From an uncultured Candidatus Saccharibacteria bacterium (GTDB taxonomy: Bacteria > Patescibacteriota > Saccharimonadia > Saccharimonadales > Saccharimonadaceae): 64,000 nt of DNA. Positions 32,531 to 41,528 of the stretch are shown piece by piece. The stretch lies in the NCBI GenBank assembly GCA_947253285.1, contig CAMXXV010000001.1, positions 177,698 through 241,697 on the forward strand, read 5' to 3'. A model generated the notes under the pieces. It was not told the origin of the DNA. It saw only the letters and a list, made by a program, of their open reading frames with translations, and did not search any database. Numbering within the stretch: the first letter of the stretch is position 1; the number at the start of each line of letters is the position of its first letter. A program made the translations under genes and the position numbers.

Positions 32531-35500
32531 ATGTTTCGCAATATGAAAAAATATCATTGCTATGCAGGATGCCTGGCTATAGCGTTGTTTGTATTTGTAT
32601 TGTTATGCAGTACTACAAATACTGCTCGTGCTATTGGAGTTGTCCCGGCTGTTATAAGACATGATTTGGAAAATAATACTCCTAGTGGGTGGGTGATGTC
32701 AGAATTTTTTCTAGCTGGCTCAGATGAAGTATTAGGCTGCAAGGTTGTGCCATATAATGACGATAAAACTACTGATACGTTATTAGCCGCTAGTTATTCT
32801 AATAATTCTGGGAGCACACATTTTGGCTTGGTTGAGATTAATGTAAAAGATACGAATATTCTAACGCTCTCGGGGACAAGTATAACGCAAGAATCTAATG
32901 TTAAAAATAGCGTAGTGGGTCCTTACGGTGGTCCTACTGCTTTTATTAATACCGTTGCAGCTGGATTAAATACTAATCCTGGTGATTGTACGGTAGCTAT
33001 GCCGAAGGCTCATGCTTGTCATAATCATGGCGAGGGTGCGTATGGGTGTGATTACGATAAAGGGCTTAATTGTGATGAAATTTTTGATGGAATGGAAAAA
33101 CGATGTAATGCGCATAATACTTATTTGGTGAATAGGGATACGTATAGGGATGAACAAGAAAGATTTGCCTCGGAGAAGGAAGCATATAAAGAATGCCTTA
33201 GTAGACATGCGAAAGATAAAGATTATAGCGATTGTAGTCAACCAGTACCCGTTACTATGGATGAACCTAAGGATGATCCAGACTATAAAAAAGAAGATTG
33301 TACATCAGAAAAGTATACCTGCGCTACTAGCCCAATGCCACTATGTATTTCTAGAGGCTATCCAAGGGAGTACTGGTTTGCTGAAGTTAACGTTAAAGTG
33401 GATAAACCAGTGGCTCGCCCTGGCGAAGTGGTTAATTATACATACAGTATAGATTTAGTAGGAGAAGATAAGGAATCTTCTGCTAGGACTTGTGGCGGCG
33501 GTGGAGCTACTAGAACTTATGTAGCTAATCATGCAACGACGGATTATAGTGGTGTTATTACTGTGGATACAGATACTGTAGGTGAGAAGCATCAATTTAC
33601 ATTACCGCCACATACAAGACATATGGAATGGATTGTTTCTCACATAGTGAACCAAAGCGATGTTGGTACTAATATAGTTGGTAAGGTTAAGGCTAGTCCA
33701 GCTAACTGGCGCTGTGTTGAGCCATATCGCTCTAGAAGCGGCCCTAAACCAGGATTACCATGTGTTACAGAATATAAATATGCTCATGCTACGGTTCACT
33801 ATAACTGGGATATTCAGCTAAAGAGTGAACGTAAAGTGGAATCGCCACATTGGAATGAACCAAAGCCATATGGTACTGAAACAGTTAACGCTTATCCGCT
33901 AGACTTCGTTACGTTTAAGCATACAGGCAAGCTGAAGCTCTACTTTAAACCTATTCCAGACCATATTTCGCTAGACCATATAAATCTTACAGACAGAACT
34001 AGTAATACACTATACACAAAGACTAATAAGCAGATAGACTTCGTTGATCATAATAATCTGTTGGGCAGTAGAAATGTCGATGGTGGTTCTTGGCCGATTG
34101 GTGTATTGCCAGAAGAAAATCGTCCGCCTATAGTGGAAGGTTACGTTAAGAATTTCTTCCAACATATGCCAGTTACGCAGGACAATGTTGATACGACGAT
34201 GTGTGAGCATATTACGTCTCACCCAAGCAACTTTGTTGGTAGTATGATTCCTGATGATCCATTGGGTGGTAATACTACTGAGTGGGAGCATCGATCAAAT
34301 GATGCCTGTGTACACTTCCCGTATCACTATGTCCACGAGAATCCGCCGTACGGTAAAGTTAAACCAGATTGTACTTTTAATGGTACATGTCCAGATAATA
34401 AAGTACCAGATGATTATAACGGTGGTTTAAAGGTTAGCGTATCAAAGAATGTCGATCACGTCTTATTGGGTGACGGATTTGAGTTTAGCGACGTTACAAC
34501 GCATAATGGCGGCAGAACTAAATCAAAGCCATATCAATACGAATCATATATTGCCATCTTTAGGGGCGATGCTGTTAATGCAAATAATCAGAAAGGGTCT
34601 TTGATTTATCCGGGTAGAGATTTTAGAAATGGTAATATTAACTGTATGCCAGGGCTAAATGGTAACCCGCATAAGGTTGACCGTGGTGCAATTAAATATT
34701 GCCACAGCCTATGTATTCACGTTGATAATGATGCGACCAAACCGTGTGTTGATGCTCGTCCTTCGATTCCGGTTGGTGAAAGTGTAACGACTACTTATCG
34801 AGATCATAAATATGATAAGGAGATGTTCGACGAAGCTAAGGAACCTCAGCCAGGTGATAAGATTTGCTATTGGGTAGCAATTGCTGACTGGTCGGCGATT
34901 GATGACGTGTCAGCTAATTCTACGTTAGTGTCCAATATGGAGTGTATTGACATCGCCAAGCAGCCGCAGATGAAGATTATTGGTGGTGACACTATTGCTA
35001 ATGGTAACATTGCAGGGGCGTACTATAACCCGGTTAATCCAATCAATGATGACCGTGGCTCTTGGTCACAGTATGGACTGTTTTCGAACGGCAAGATTAG
35101 GGATTTTGGTACTGCTGGATTCTCAGTCGCGTGGGAAGGTAATCAATTTAAGGGCTGTACTCTAGCTTACTCTAACCGTTTAGGTCTATCCCCCGGTAAA
35201 TGCGAAGTATCTGATAAATCTCGGCTTGGTAAATTTGGTATGTATAGTGATGGTGATAAGGGCTATGCGCCAAAGGTGCCAGTGGTTGACCCGACTAAGC
35301 TAAACAAATACACCGATAGTGAGATTGACTTTGGTGCAAGTGGGTTTAAGTCTGGTAATAAAGAGGTAGCCCTGTCATATGAAGGCGCCAAGGACTTAAA
35401 CATCCATGGCAAACTTCCTGACGGTGCCCGAGTGGTAGTATATGTGGCAAACGGCGTACAAGTAAATATTACTGGCGATGTGATGCCAGAGCATAATGAA

Positions 35501-35914
35501 TTTAAATCATTGAGCGATGTTCCTTCGCTTACGGTGATTTCTAGTAACGACATCAACATTAATGATAACGTTGAAAACATCTTTGGTAACTACATCTCAT
35601 CCAAGGGGCACATTTATACTTGCGCTGATGCCAAGAGCGATGCGGATAAGGGTGAATCGAGTAAGTTGGGCGTTACTGATAAATGTAATAAACATATGCT
35701 ACGCGTGCAAGGTGCGTTGGTTTCGGCAGATAATATCGTCTTCCACCGTACGTATGGTTCTAGAAACTTTGACCTAGCGACACGTTCGTTGCCGAGTGAA
35801 GAGATTGACTACACGCCAAATACGTTCCTCTTGCCATATTACTCAAGCTATAAGTTTGGTGATAATACTACGTTTGTTATCAGAACAGCGAATAATATTT
35901 TGCCAAGGTACTAG
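32531..35914 (+). CDS. large secreted Cys-rich protein, paralog 1
   Basis: A 1127-residue exported protein, first of four tandem paralogs. The Sec signal peptide (about residues 1-35, hydrophobic core 'LAIALFVFVLL') ends at TARA/IG. Residues 40-280 are unique and Cys-rich, with a charged helical stretch; 'ARPGEVVNYTYSIDL' (about residue 295) resembles bacterial Ig-like/DUF11 domains. From about 612 the shared blocks appear: DCTFNGTCPDNKVPDDY, 'CIDIAKQPQMKIIGGDTI' (805), GSWSQYGLF (842), then a repetitive beta-solenoid-like region ('INITGDV'-type strands). It ends ILPRY. No C-terminal membrane anchor. ATG 32531 is chosen; GTG 32522 is an alternative. Surface attachment is inferred. Confidence 0.85.
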   Translation: MFRNMKKYHCYAGCLAIALFVFVLLCSTTNTARAIGVVPAVIRHDLENNTPSGWVMSEFFLAGSDEVLGCKVVPYNDDKTTDTLLAASYSNNSGSTHFGLVEINVKDTNILTLSGTSITQESNVKNSVVGPYGGPTAFINTVAAGLNTNPGDCTVAMPKAHACHNHGEGAYGCDYDKGLNCDEIFDGMEKRCNAHNTYLVNRDTYRDEQERFASEKEAYKECLSRHAKDKDYSDCSQPVPVTMDEPKDDPDYKKEDCTSEKYTCATSPMPLCISRGYPREYWFAEVNVKVDKPVARPGEVVNYTYSIDLVGEDKESSARTCGGGGATRTYVANHATTDYSGVITVDTDTVGEKHQFTLPPHTRHMEWIVSHIVNQSDVGTNIVGKVKASPANWRCVEPYRSRSGPKPGLPCVTEYKYAHATVHYNWDIQLKSERKVESPHWNEPKPYGTETVNAYPLDFVTFKHTGKLKLYFKPIPDHISLDHINLTDRTSNTLYTKTNKQIDFVDHNNLLGSRNVDGGSWPIGVLPEENRPPIVEGYVKNFFQHMPVTQDNVDTTMCEHITSHPSNFVGSMIPDDPLGGNTTEWEHRSNDACVHFPYHYVHENPPYGKVKPDCTFNGTCPDNKVPDDYNGGLKVSVSKNVDHVLLGDGFEFSDVTTHNGGRTKSKPYQYESYIAIFRGDAVNANNQKGSLIYPGRDFRNGNINCMPGLNGNPHKVDRGAIKYCHSLCIHVDNDATKPCVDARPSIPVGESVTTTYRDHKYDKEMFDEAKEPQPGDKICYWVAIADWSAIDDVSANSTLVSNMECIDIAKQPQMKIIGGDTIANGNIAGAYYNPVNPINDDRGSWSQYGLFSNGKIRDFGTAGFSVAWEGNQFKGCTLAYSNRLGLSPGKCEVSDKSRLGKFGMYSDGDKGYAPKVPVVDPTKLNKYTDSEIDFGASGFKSGNKEVALSYEGAKDLNIHGKLPDGARVVVYVANGVQVNITGDVMPEHNEFKSLSDVPSLTVISSNDININDNVENIFGNYISSKGHIYTCADAKSDADKGESSKLGVTDKCNKHMLRVQGALVSADNIVFHRTYGSRNFDLATRSLPSEEIDYTPNTFLLPYYSSYKFGDNTTFVIRTANNILPRY

Positions 35915-35927
35915 GGATATATAAAAG

Positions 35928-38624
35928 GTGACAAATAACGGTTTTAGAAAGCGGCGAATAGCTGTAGCGTTGATTACTAGTGTAGTAATAGTGGCGATTG
36001 CTATTTGCGGGCTTTCTACTAATCGTGCCGTGTCGTTTACTGCTACTCCTAGAGCTAATGGCGTCAGGCGTATACGTAGCACCTCGAGGTCGCTTAGAAC
36101 GCGTAGCACGGGTGCTGTTAGTGGTTCGTGGCGCGCTGAAGTTGCTATGCGCCGGTCGCCGGACAAGTTTTATTTTAATCCTGGCGAAAAGATAGCGTTT
36201 GATGTCTTTGCATGGTTGAATGATTTATCTACTTCTGATGACCCAAATTTTACTCCAGAAGGCTCGGGTGGGGGCTATGTGCTACCGGATGATGTAAATA
36301 TTTATGCGATTTTACGTAAATATCCACCATCTACTACGCTTGCTGATATCAATAGTTTTGCCGATATCCCAGATCGCCCAGACGATAGTAATTTAATTGC
36401 TACGTGGAATAAGGGTACTAGTATTACGTTTGGTAAGGGTGAGCTTGTTAAGCATATAGAATGGCCAGACAAAACTCAGGAGGGGGAATTTGTTTGCATT
36501 ACAGTAGTAACTTATTCTAGAGCGGGTCGTGGTGAAAAAGCACGAATGTGTGCACTAGTAATGAATACTTATGAATCGGCATTACATAGCGAAGCTAAAG
36601 TAAACACTGGAGCTTATAGTGATAAGCCCGATCTAGTGGCGTTTCCGGGAGACCGAGTGTGGTGGCGGCATACGGCGGATTTTAATGGTAATCCATTGGT
36701 GAAAGATGCTAAATTTCAGTTACACAACACATATCAATCTCAGCTACGCGATACCATGTTGTCATCGGGGAGTCCTTTTGGTTCGACTGGAACGCAGTTG
36801 TTATTACATGAAGGGCATTATATATACACTAACCCGTTTGTAGTGACGGACGATTCGGTAGGGCAAACGATGTGTGAATCCGTGACTGGAATTAACGTTG
36901 CACGCGAGACTCCTACTGATGCGGAATTAAATAGTTCAAATAGTGTTAGCGAAGTGCTATCTCATGTTAAAACTAAAAATGCTGAATCAAATAAAATGTG
37001 CGTTAAGTTTCCTTATCAATATACGCGTGAGTCGCCACATATGCCGGCGCAAAAGGACTGTACATTCTACGGCAAATGCCCAGATAATAAGCTGCCTGAT
37101 GACTATGCTGCCGGTTTATATATTAAGACCCACGCTGATACCGATTATATAATGGTGGGTGATAAGTACCATTTTTATAACGTAGTGGAGCATCGCGGTG
37201 GTCGAACCAAGTCAAAGGATTTTCGGATTCGTGGGTATTTGGTGATAATTAAGGGTGCGGGCGTCAATAAAGATAATCAGGCTGGGCCGATTATTTATCC
37301 AACAACTAACTTCGATGAACTTGGATGTGAGGCTAACTCTAAATATAAACATGGTGTTGACAGCAAGAATATCAAATATTGCGAAGTATTATGTAAACAT
37401 GTAGTAGATAACGACCCTAAGACGCCATGCGTTGATACGGTGCCCGGGCTTAAGCCTGGTGGTAAGCGGCCATATTGGTATGATGGATATCTTACAAGGA
37501 GATTGTTTGATTCGGCGCATGTAGAATTGGGTGACAAAGTATGTGAATGGGGCGCCATTACTGATTGGCAGGTGGTCAGCGGCGATTCTGCCCCGTCAAT
37601 TATGGCGTCGAATATGGCTTGTATCGATATCGCAAAAATACCGCAGATGCGTATTTTAGGTGGTGATTCTATTGCTACGGGCGGTATCTTCGGTGCAAGA
37701 TACAATGCTAGCAACGATGCTAATATTGACCGCGGTTCTTGGTCGCAATATGGTTTATTTGCCGGTGATAGTATCAGAAATTTCGGTTCAGCTGGCTTTA
37801 CGATTATGCAAGATAATCCTAATCCGTTGCTTAGTAATAGATACCGTAGTTGTTTCTTGAATTTTGCTAATAAGGGAGCAATTGATGGTAGCGAATGTGA
37901 CACGGGAGCTGATTTGTTGGGGCATTTTGGTATCGATAAAGATTCTGACGTTGTGAGAATACCGGTGGTTAATGATGCAGCGATTCTTACGACCACGCGT
38001 AATGATATTCGGTACGTTGTCGATGATAGGGATAAATATGCTAAAAGCAGGCGTGAGCTAGTGCACCGCTATGTGGGTTCAGAGAAAACATTTTCAGTAC
38101 AGGGTATTTTAGCCCCAGGAGTCAATATAGTGCTTGAGGTACCCGATGGGGTAGATGTAATTATTAGTGGTGATATTGGTTTGTCTGATTATAATGGTAA
38201 CCCGGTGGCTTTTAAAGACATGAAGTATCGACAATTAGGTGATGTCCCAACATTAAATATTATTGCACATGGCAATATTATGATTAATGGTAATGTTAAG
38301 CAAATATATGGTAATTTGGTGGCACGTAAGAAAATTTATACTTGCGCTGAGTCAAAGCCTGGGCTAAATGTTACCGAAAATCCAGCGCTTGGCGGCGCAA
38401 GCGCATGTAATCAACAGCTAACCGTATATGGTTCATTGATAAGTTCCGAGGGCGTTGAATTGCATCGTACTGCCGGTTCTAGCCCAACGTCAGATAAAGC
38501 AAAGGATGCGAGCGAGACTATTATTTATACGCCAACTAGTTTTTTGATGCCGAGCTCTAATCTCGACAGCTCAGCATTTGATTATAGAATTATCCATGCG
38601 GAAGACTTAGTTGCGCGGTACTAG
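35928..38624 (+). CDS. large secreted Cys-containing protein, paralog 2
   Basis: An 898-residue exported protein. The N-terminal signal or anchor is 'RRIAVALITSVVIVAIAICG' after a basic start. Blocks shared with paralogs 3 and 4: 'NPGEKIAFDVFAWLND' (about 82), PGDRVWWRHTADF (240), 'ESPHMPAQKDCTFYGKCP' (367), 'CIDIAKIPQMRILGGDSI' (565), 'DRGSWSQYGLFAGDSIRNFG' (601), a solenoid-like end with 'VDVIISGDIGLSDYNG', and the terminus LVARY. The GTG start lies 13 bases after paralog 1, so the pair is co-transcribed. No LPXTG or C-terminal anchor is seen. Not assigned to any described family. Confidence 0.85.
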   Translation: MTNNGFRKRRIAVALITSVVIVAIAICGLSTNRAVSFTATPRANGVRRIRSTSRSLRTRSTGAVSGSWRAEVAMRRSPDKFYFNPGEKIAFDVFAWLNDLSTSDDPNFTPEGSGGGYVLPDDVNIYAILRKYPPSTTLADINSFADIPDRPDDSNLIATWNKGTSITFGKGELVKHIEWPDKTQEGEFVCITVVTYSRAGRGEKARMCALVMNTYESALHSEAKVNTGAYSDKPDLVAFPGDRVWWRHTADFNGNPLVKDAKFQLHNTYQSQLRDTMLSSGSPFGSTGTQLLLHEGHYIYTNPFVVTDDSVGQTMCESVTGINVARETPTDAELNSSNSVSEVLSHVKTKNAESNKMCVKFPYQYTRESPHMPAQKDCTFYGKCPDNKLPDDYAAGLYIKTHADTDYIMVGDKYHFYNVVEHRGGRTKSKDFRIRGYLVIIKGAGVNKDNQAGPIIYPTTNFDELGCEANSKYKHGVDSKNIKYCEVLCKHVVDNDPKTPCVDTVPGLKPGGKRPYWYDGYLTRRLFDSAHVELGDKVCEWGAITDWQVVSGDSAPSIMASNMACIDIAKIPQMRILGGDSIATGGIFGARYNASNDANIDRGSWSQYGLFAGDSIRNFGSAGFTIMQDNPNPLLSNRYRSCFLNFANKGAIDGSECDTGADLLGHFGIDKDSDVVRIPVVNDAAILTTTRNDIRYVVDDRDKYAKSRRELVHRYVGSEKTFSVQGILAPGVNIVLEVPDGVDVIISGDIGLSDYNGNPVAFKDMKYRQLGDVPTLNIIAHGNIMINGNVKQIYGNLVARKKIYTCAESKPGLNVTENPALGGASACNQQLTVYGSLISSEGVELHRTAGSSPTSDKAKDASETIIYTPTSFLMPSSNLDSSAFDYRIIHAEDLVARY
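36648..36677 (+). repeat. 30-nt exact repeat, copy in paralog 2
   Basis: Identical to 39448-39477; it encodes GDRVWWRHTA. Exact DNA identity inside otherwise diverged paralogs. Confidence 0.9.
37029..37060 (+). repeat. 32-nt exact repeat, copy in paralog 2
   Basis: Identical to 42504-42535 in paralog 4; it encodes ESPHMPAQKD. The same site in paralog 3 differs at a few third positions. Confidence 0.9.
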
Positions 38625-38635
38625 GTCTGGCATTG

Positions 38636-38644
38636 TGATATAAT
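38636..38644 (+). promoter_or_regulatory. extended -10 promoter of paralog 3
   Basis: TGA-TATAAT (hexamer 38639-38644), about 92 bases before the ATG at 38737, giving a leader of about 85 nt. No terminator was seen after paralog 2. Confidence 0.6.
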
Positions 38645-38736
38645 ATATATAATAAGTTTATGGTTAGTACTAGATCTATATTAGGATTGGTAAATAATAT
38701 TTTAGAGAGTAATGGGAGCTAAAGAAGTAGATTTAG

Positions 38737-41400
38737 ATGACGAGGAACAAAATTTTACGAAATGTATCTATGATTGTCATTGCAATGTCTGTCGTCGTCC
38801 TTGCTTCGTATGTTTGTTTTGCTAGGCCAATTAATCCATTTGAATCAACTAACATTAATCATATTAAAAAAGTTGGTTTTGGCACCATTACAGATCACTA
38901 CAATACTGTTCCGCATGGTGGCAGTATGTATCCTTGGTGGATTTCTGCTGGCGTGGATAGAAAGTCAAAAACATTTCTAGTAAATGTTGGCGAGCCAGTA
39001 GGATTTGACCTATCTGCTTGGTTAACCGACCAGCACGTTGACGGGGTGCCGGATTTTGAACCTAAGGGCTCCGGTAAAGAATATACGCTTGATACGGATA
39101 TTAATTTTTACGCTAAAATTCAAAAGTTCTCCGGAAAGTTAACTCCAAAGCAGATGCAGGATAATATCAATAATTATAATCCAACCAAAGAGGATTTGTT
39201 TGCTACTTGGAAAAGTGGCACTGTGTTAAAGGCCGGTGAGCGTGTTGGTATGGGTAGCAAAGATTACACTGGTCCCACCAGTGCTGATGACTCGATATGT
39301 ATCTTTTTTGTTTCTAAGTGGTCAGGCGGCATTGATAGGAATAGTATATGCGCGTTAGTGTCGAATAGTTTTAGCACCGATATTCATACCGAAGCTAAGA
39401 TAAACAATGGTGCTTATAGTAATAGCCCAATACAAATGGCATTCCCCGGAGACCGAGTGTGGTGGCGGCATACGGCGAATTTTAGTGGTTCATCACTTTC
39501 TTCGGACGTTAGCTTTCAACTACACAATACTTACAAGTCACAATTTCGAGATACAATGCTAACTTCATGGAAATCAGGTAGCTCTGTTAGCGGTAATACT
39601 TTACTCCATGAAGGCTATTATGTGTATTCTACGCCACTACTAGTTACGGACGATATGTTGGGAAGTAAAATGTGCGAATCGGTGACTGGCCTTGGCGCCG
39701 TGCGTACGTCGCCAACTGAAGATGAAATTAAAAAAGCAACTTGTACTTGTCAATTACATGATAAGGTAAGCGATATTGATTCCAATGAAGTTTGCGTGCA
39801 GTTTGCTTATCATTATACGCGCGAGTCGCCACACATGCCGGCACAAAAGGATTGCACCTTCTATGGTACTTGTCCAGGCAATAAACTTCCCAATGATTAT
39901 AATGCTGCGTTGCGTGTCAATACGCAATCAGATGTCGACCACGTTCTAGTAGGTGACCGATTTCGATTTACTGATTGGGTGCATCACTTGGGTGGTAGAA
40001 CGAAATCGAAGGAGTATGATCATAGAGGGTTTCTGTCTATTGTTAAAGGTTCGTCTGTGAATGATGGTAACCAGACTGGACCATTGGTTTATCCTACAAC
40101 TAATATATTTGATGTTGGTTGTATGCCGAATTCTAAATATCGGCATGGACTAAAGAAAGATGATATTAAGTCTTGTATTTCTCTGTGTGTGCACGAAGAT
40201 ATTAATGACCCAAGTACGCCATGTGTTAAGAGCCGGCCTAGCATTAAACCGGGCGGTATGGATGGTATATATCATGAAGATATACTAGATCAGAGCTGGT
40301 TTGATTCCGCTGGTGCCAAATTGGGTGATAAAATTTGTGAATGGAGTGCGATTACTAATTGGCAGGCAGTTAATGGTGACATTGCCCCATCTGTCATGGT
40401 GTCTAATATGATATGTATTGATATCGCCAAGATGCCCCAGATTCGTATCTTAGGCGGTGATACTATTTCTAGTAAAAGTATTATTGGTAGTAACTATGGC
40501 GAGGGCAACAATACTAACTTCGATCGTGGCTCTTGGTCACAATACGGTTTATTTGCCGGTGATAACATTCGTTATTTTGGTTCGGCTGGATTTACTGTAG
40601 TTCATAAAGATTCTAACCCGTTGTTTAGTAATCGATTCAAAAGCTGCTATCTAGATTTTGCTAATGGTAAAGCATCTAGTAGTAACGACTGTGATGTTGG
40701 GGCGGTTTTACTCGGAAAATTTGGCATTAAGGCAGATGATAGTAATGTAAATATGCCGGTAATAAATAACCGTTTTGTTGAGAAAATTACGCAAGACGAC
40801 TTTGATTTATCATCCGTTAATAGTGGTGAAAGAATCTACCGTTATACTGGTACGAGTAAAGTATTTCGATTACATGGTAATTTACGGCCGGGTGTTCATA
40901 CTGCCATTGAAATACCCAAAGATGTGGCAGTTGAAATCACTGGTGATATTGGATTAATGGACAATGCTGGTCGTCCAGTGTTGCCAAAAGATATGCAATA
41001 TAAGTTTCTCGGCGATTTGCCGACACTTAGTTTGATTGCGCATGACGATATTACTATTAATGGCAGCGTAAAGCAGGTGTTCGGTAATTTGGTGGCAAAA
41101 CAACACATTTACACTTGCGCTGAAGCTAAAGCGGGATTAAAAAAGTCAGTTGAAAATCCAGCGCTTGGTGAAATTGGGCCTTGCAATAAGGGACTAACCG
41201 TGTATGGCTCATTAATGAGTGGTGGGGCAGTCAATTTTTATCGCACTTTTGGGTCTGATTTGGTGTCTAGCAAAGCAAAGACTCCAAGTGAGACTATAGT
41301 TTATGTGCCGACTAACTTCTTATTGCCAAACATTGGGCTTAATAGCGAGGGCTCTGACTATGTTACCACTTACGTTAAAGATATGGCACCGAGGTACTAA
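38737..41400 (+). CDS. large secreted Cys-containing protein, paralog 3
   Basis: An 887-residue exported protein. The signal peptide is 'SMIVIAMSVVVLASYVCFA' ending near residue 30. Shared blocks are in the same order as in paralogs 2 and 4: PGDRVWWRHTANF (237), 'ESPHMPAQKDCTFYGTCP' (367), 'VLVGDRFRFTDWVHHLGG', 'QIRILGGDTISS', 'DRGSWSQYGLFAGDNIRYFG' (597) and 'VAVEITGDIGLMDNAG'. It ends MAPRY. GGGAGCTAAAGAAG precedes the ATG. Compared with paralog 4 it has a short insertion around residue 330. No C-terminal anchor. Confidence 0.85.
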   Translation: MTRNKILRNVSMIVIAMSVVVLASYVCFARPINPFESTNINHIKKVGFGTITDHYNTVPHGGSMYPWWISAGVDRKSKTFLVNVGEPVGFDLSAWLTDQHVDGVPDFEPKGSGKEYTLDTDINFYAKIQKFSGKLTPKQMQDNINNYNPTKEDLFATWKSGTVLKAGERVGMGSKDYTGPTSADDSICIFFVSKWSGGIDRNSICALVSNSFSTDIHTEAKINNGAYSNSPIQMAFPGDRVWWRHTANFSGSSLSSDVSFQLHNTYKSQFRDTMLTSWKSGSSVSGNTLLHEGYYVYSTPLLVTDDMLGSKMCESVTGLGAVRTSPTEDEIKKATCTCQLHDKVSDIDSNEVCVQFAYHYTRESPHMPAQKDCTFYGTCPGNKLPNDYNAALRVNTQSDVDHVLVGDRFRFTDWVHHLGGRTKSKEYDHRGFLSIVKGSSVNDGNQTGPLVYPTTNIFDVGCMPNSKYRHGLKKDDIKSCISLCVHEDINDPSTPCVKSRPSIKPGGMDGIYHEDILDQSWFDSAGAKLGDKICEWSAITNWQAVNGDIAPSVMVSNMICIDIAKMPQIRILGGDTISSKSIIGSNYGEGNNTNFDRGSWSQYGLFAGDNIRYFGSAGFTVVHKDSNPLFSNRFKSCYLDFANGKASSSNDCDVGAVLLGKFGIKADDSNVNMPVINNRFVEKITQDDFDLSSVNSGERIYRYTGTSKVFRLHGNLRPGVHTAIEIPKDVAVEITGDIGLMDNAGRPVLPKDMQYKFLGDLPTLSLIAHDDITINGSVKQVFGNLVAKQHIYTCAEAKAGLKKSVENPALGEIGPCNKGLTVYGSLMSGGAVNFYRTFGSDLVSSKAKTPSETIVYVPTNFLLPNIGLNSEGSDYVTTYVKDMAPRY
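39448..39477 (+). repeat. 30-nt exact repeat, copy in paralog 3
   Basis: Identical to 36648-36677; it encodes GDRVWWRHTA. The corresponding stretch of paralog 4 (around 42238) is diverged. Confidence 0.9.
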
Positions 41401-41443
41401 TGGCGTAGCATTAAAATTGGTGTGATATAGGTTATGTCTAATA

Positions 41444-41452
41444 TGGTATAAT
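41444..41452 (+). promoter_or_regulatory. extended -10 promoter of paralog 4
   Basis: TGG-TATAAT (hexamer 41447-41452), about 76 bases before the GTG at 41529. Confidence 0.6.
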
Positions 41453-41528
41453 AAGTCTTAAGCGGAATACGAAGTGTTGTGTTGCGCGGGGGATTTTGAG
41501 TATTTATAAACAATAGATAACATAAGCT

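Noticed and set aside
33590..33620. LPPHT near the N-terminal half of paralog 1 as a possible LPXTG sorting motif
   Set aside because: It is internal (about residue 357 of 1127) and not followed by a hydrophobic stretch and basic tail.
37295..37996. 233-codon minus-strand open frame inside paralog 2
   Set aside because: It is antisense to a block conserved at protein level among the paralogs; no start signals and no protein-like features.
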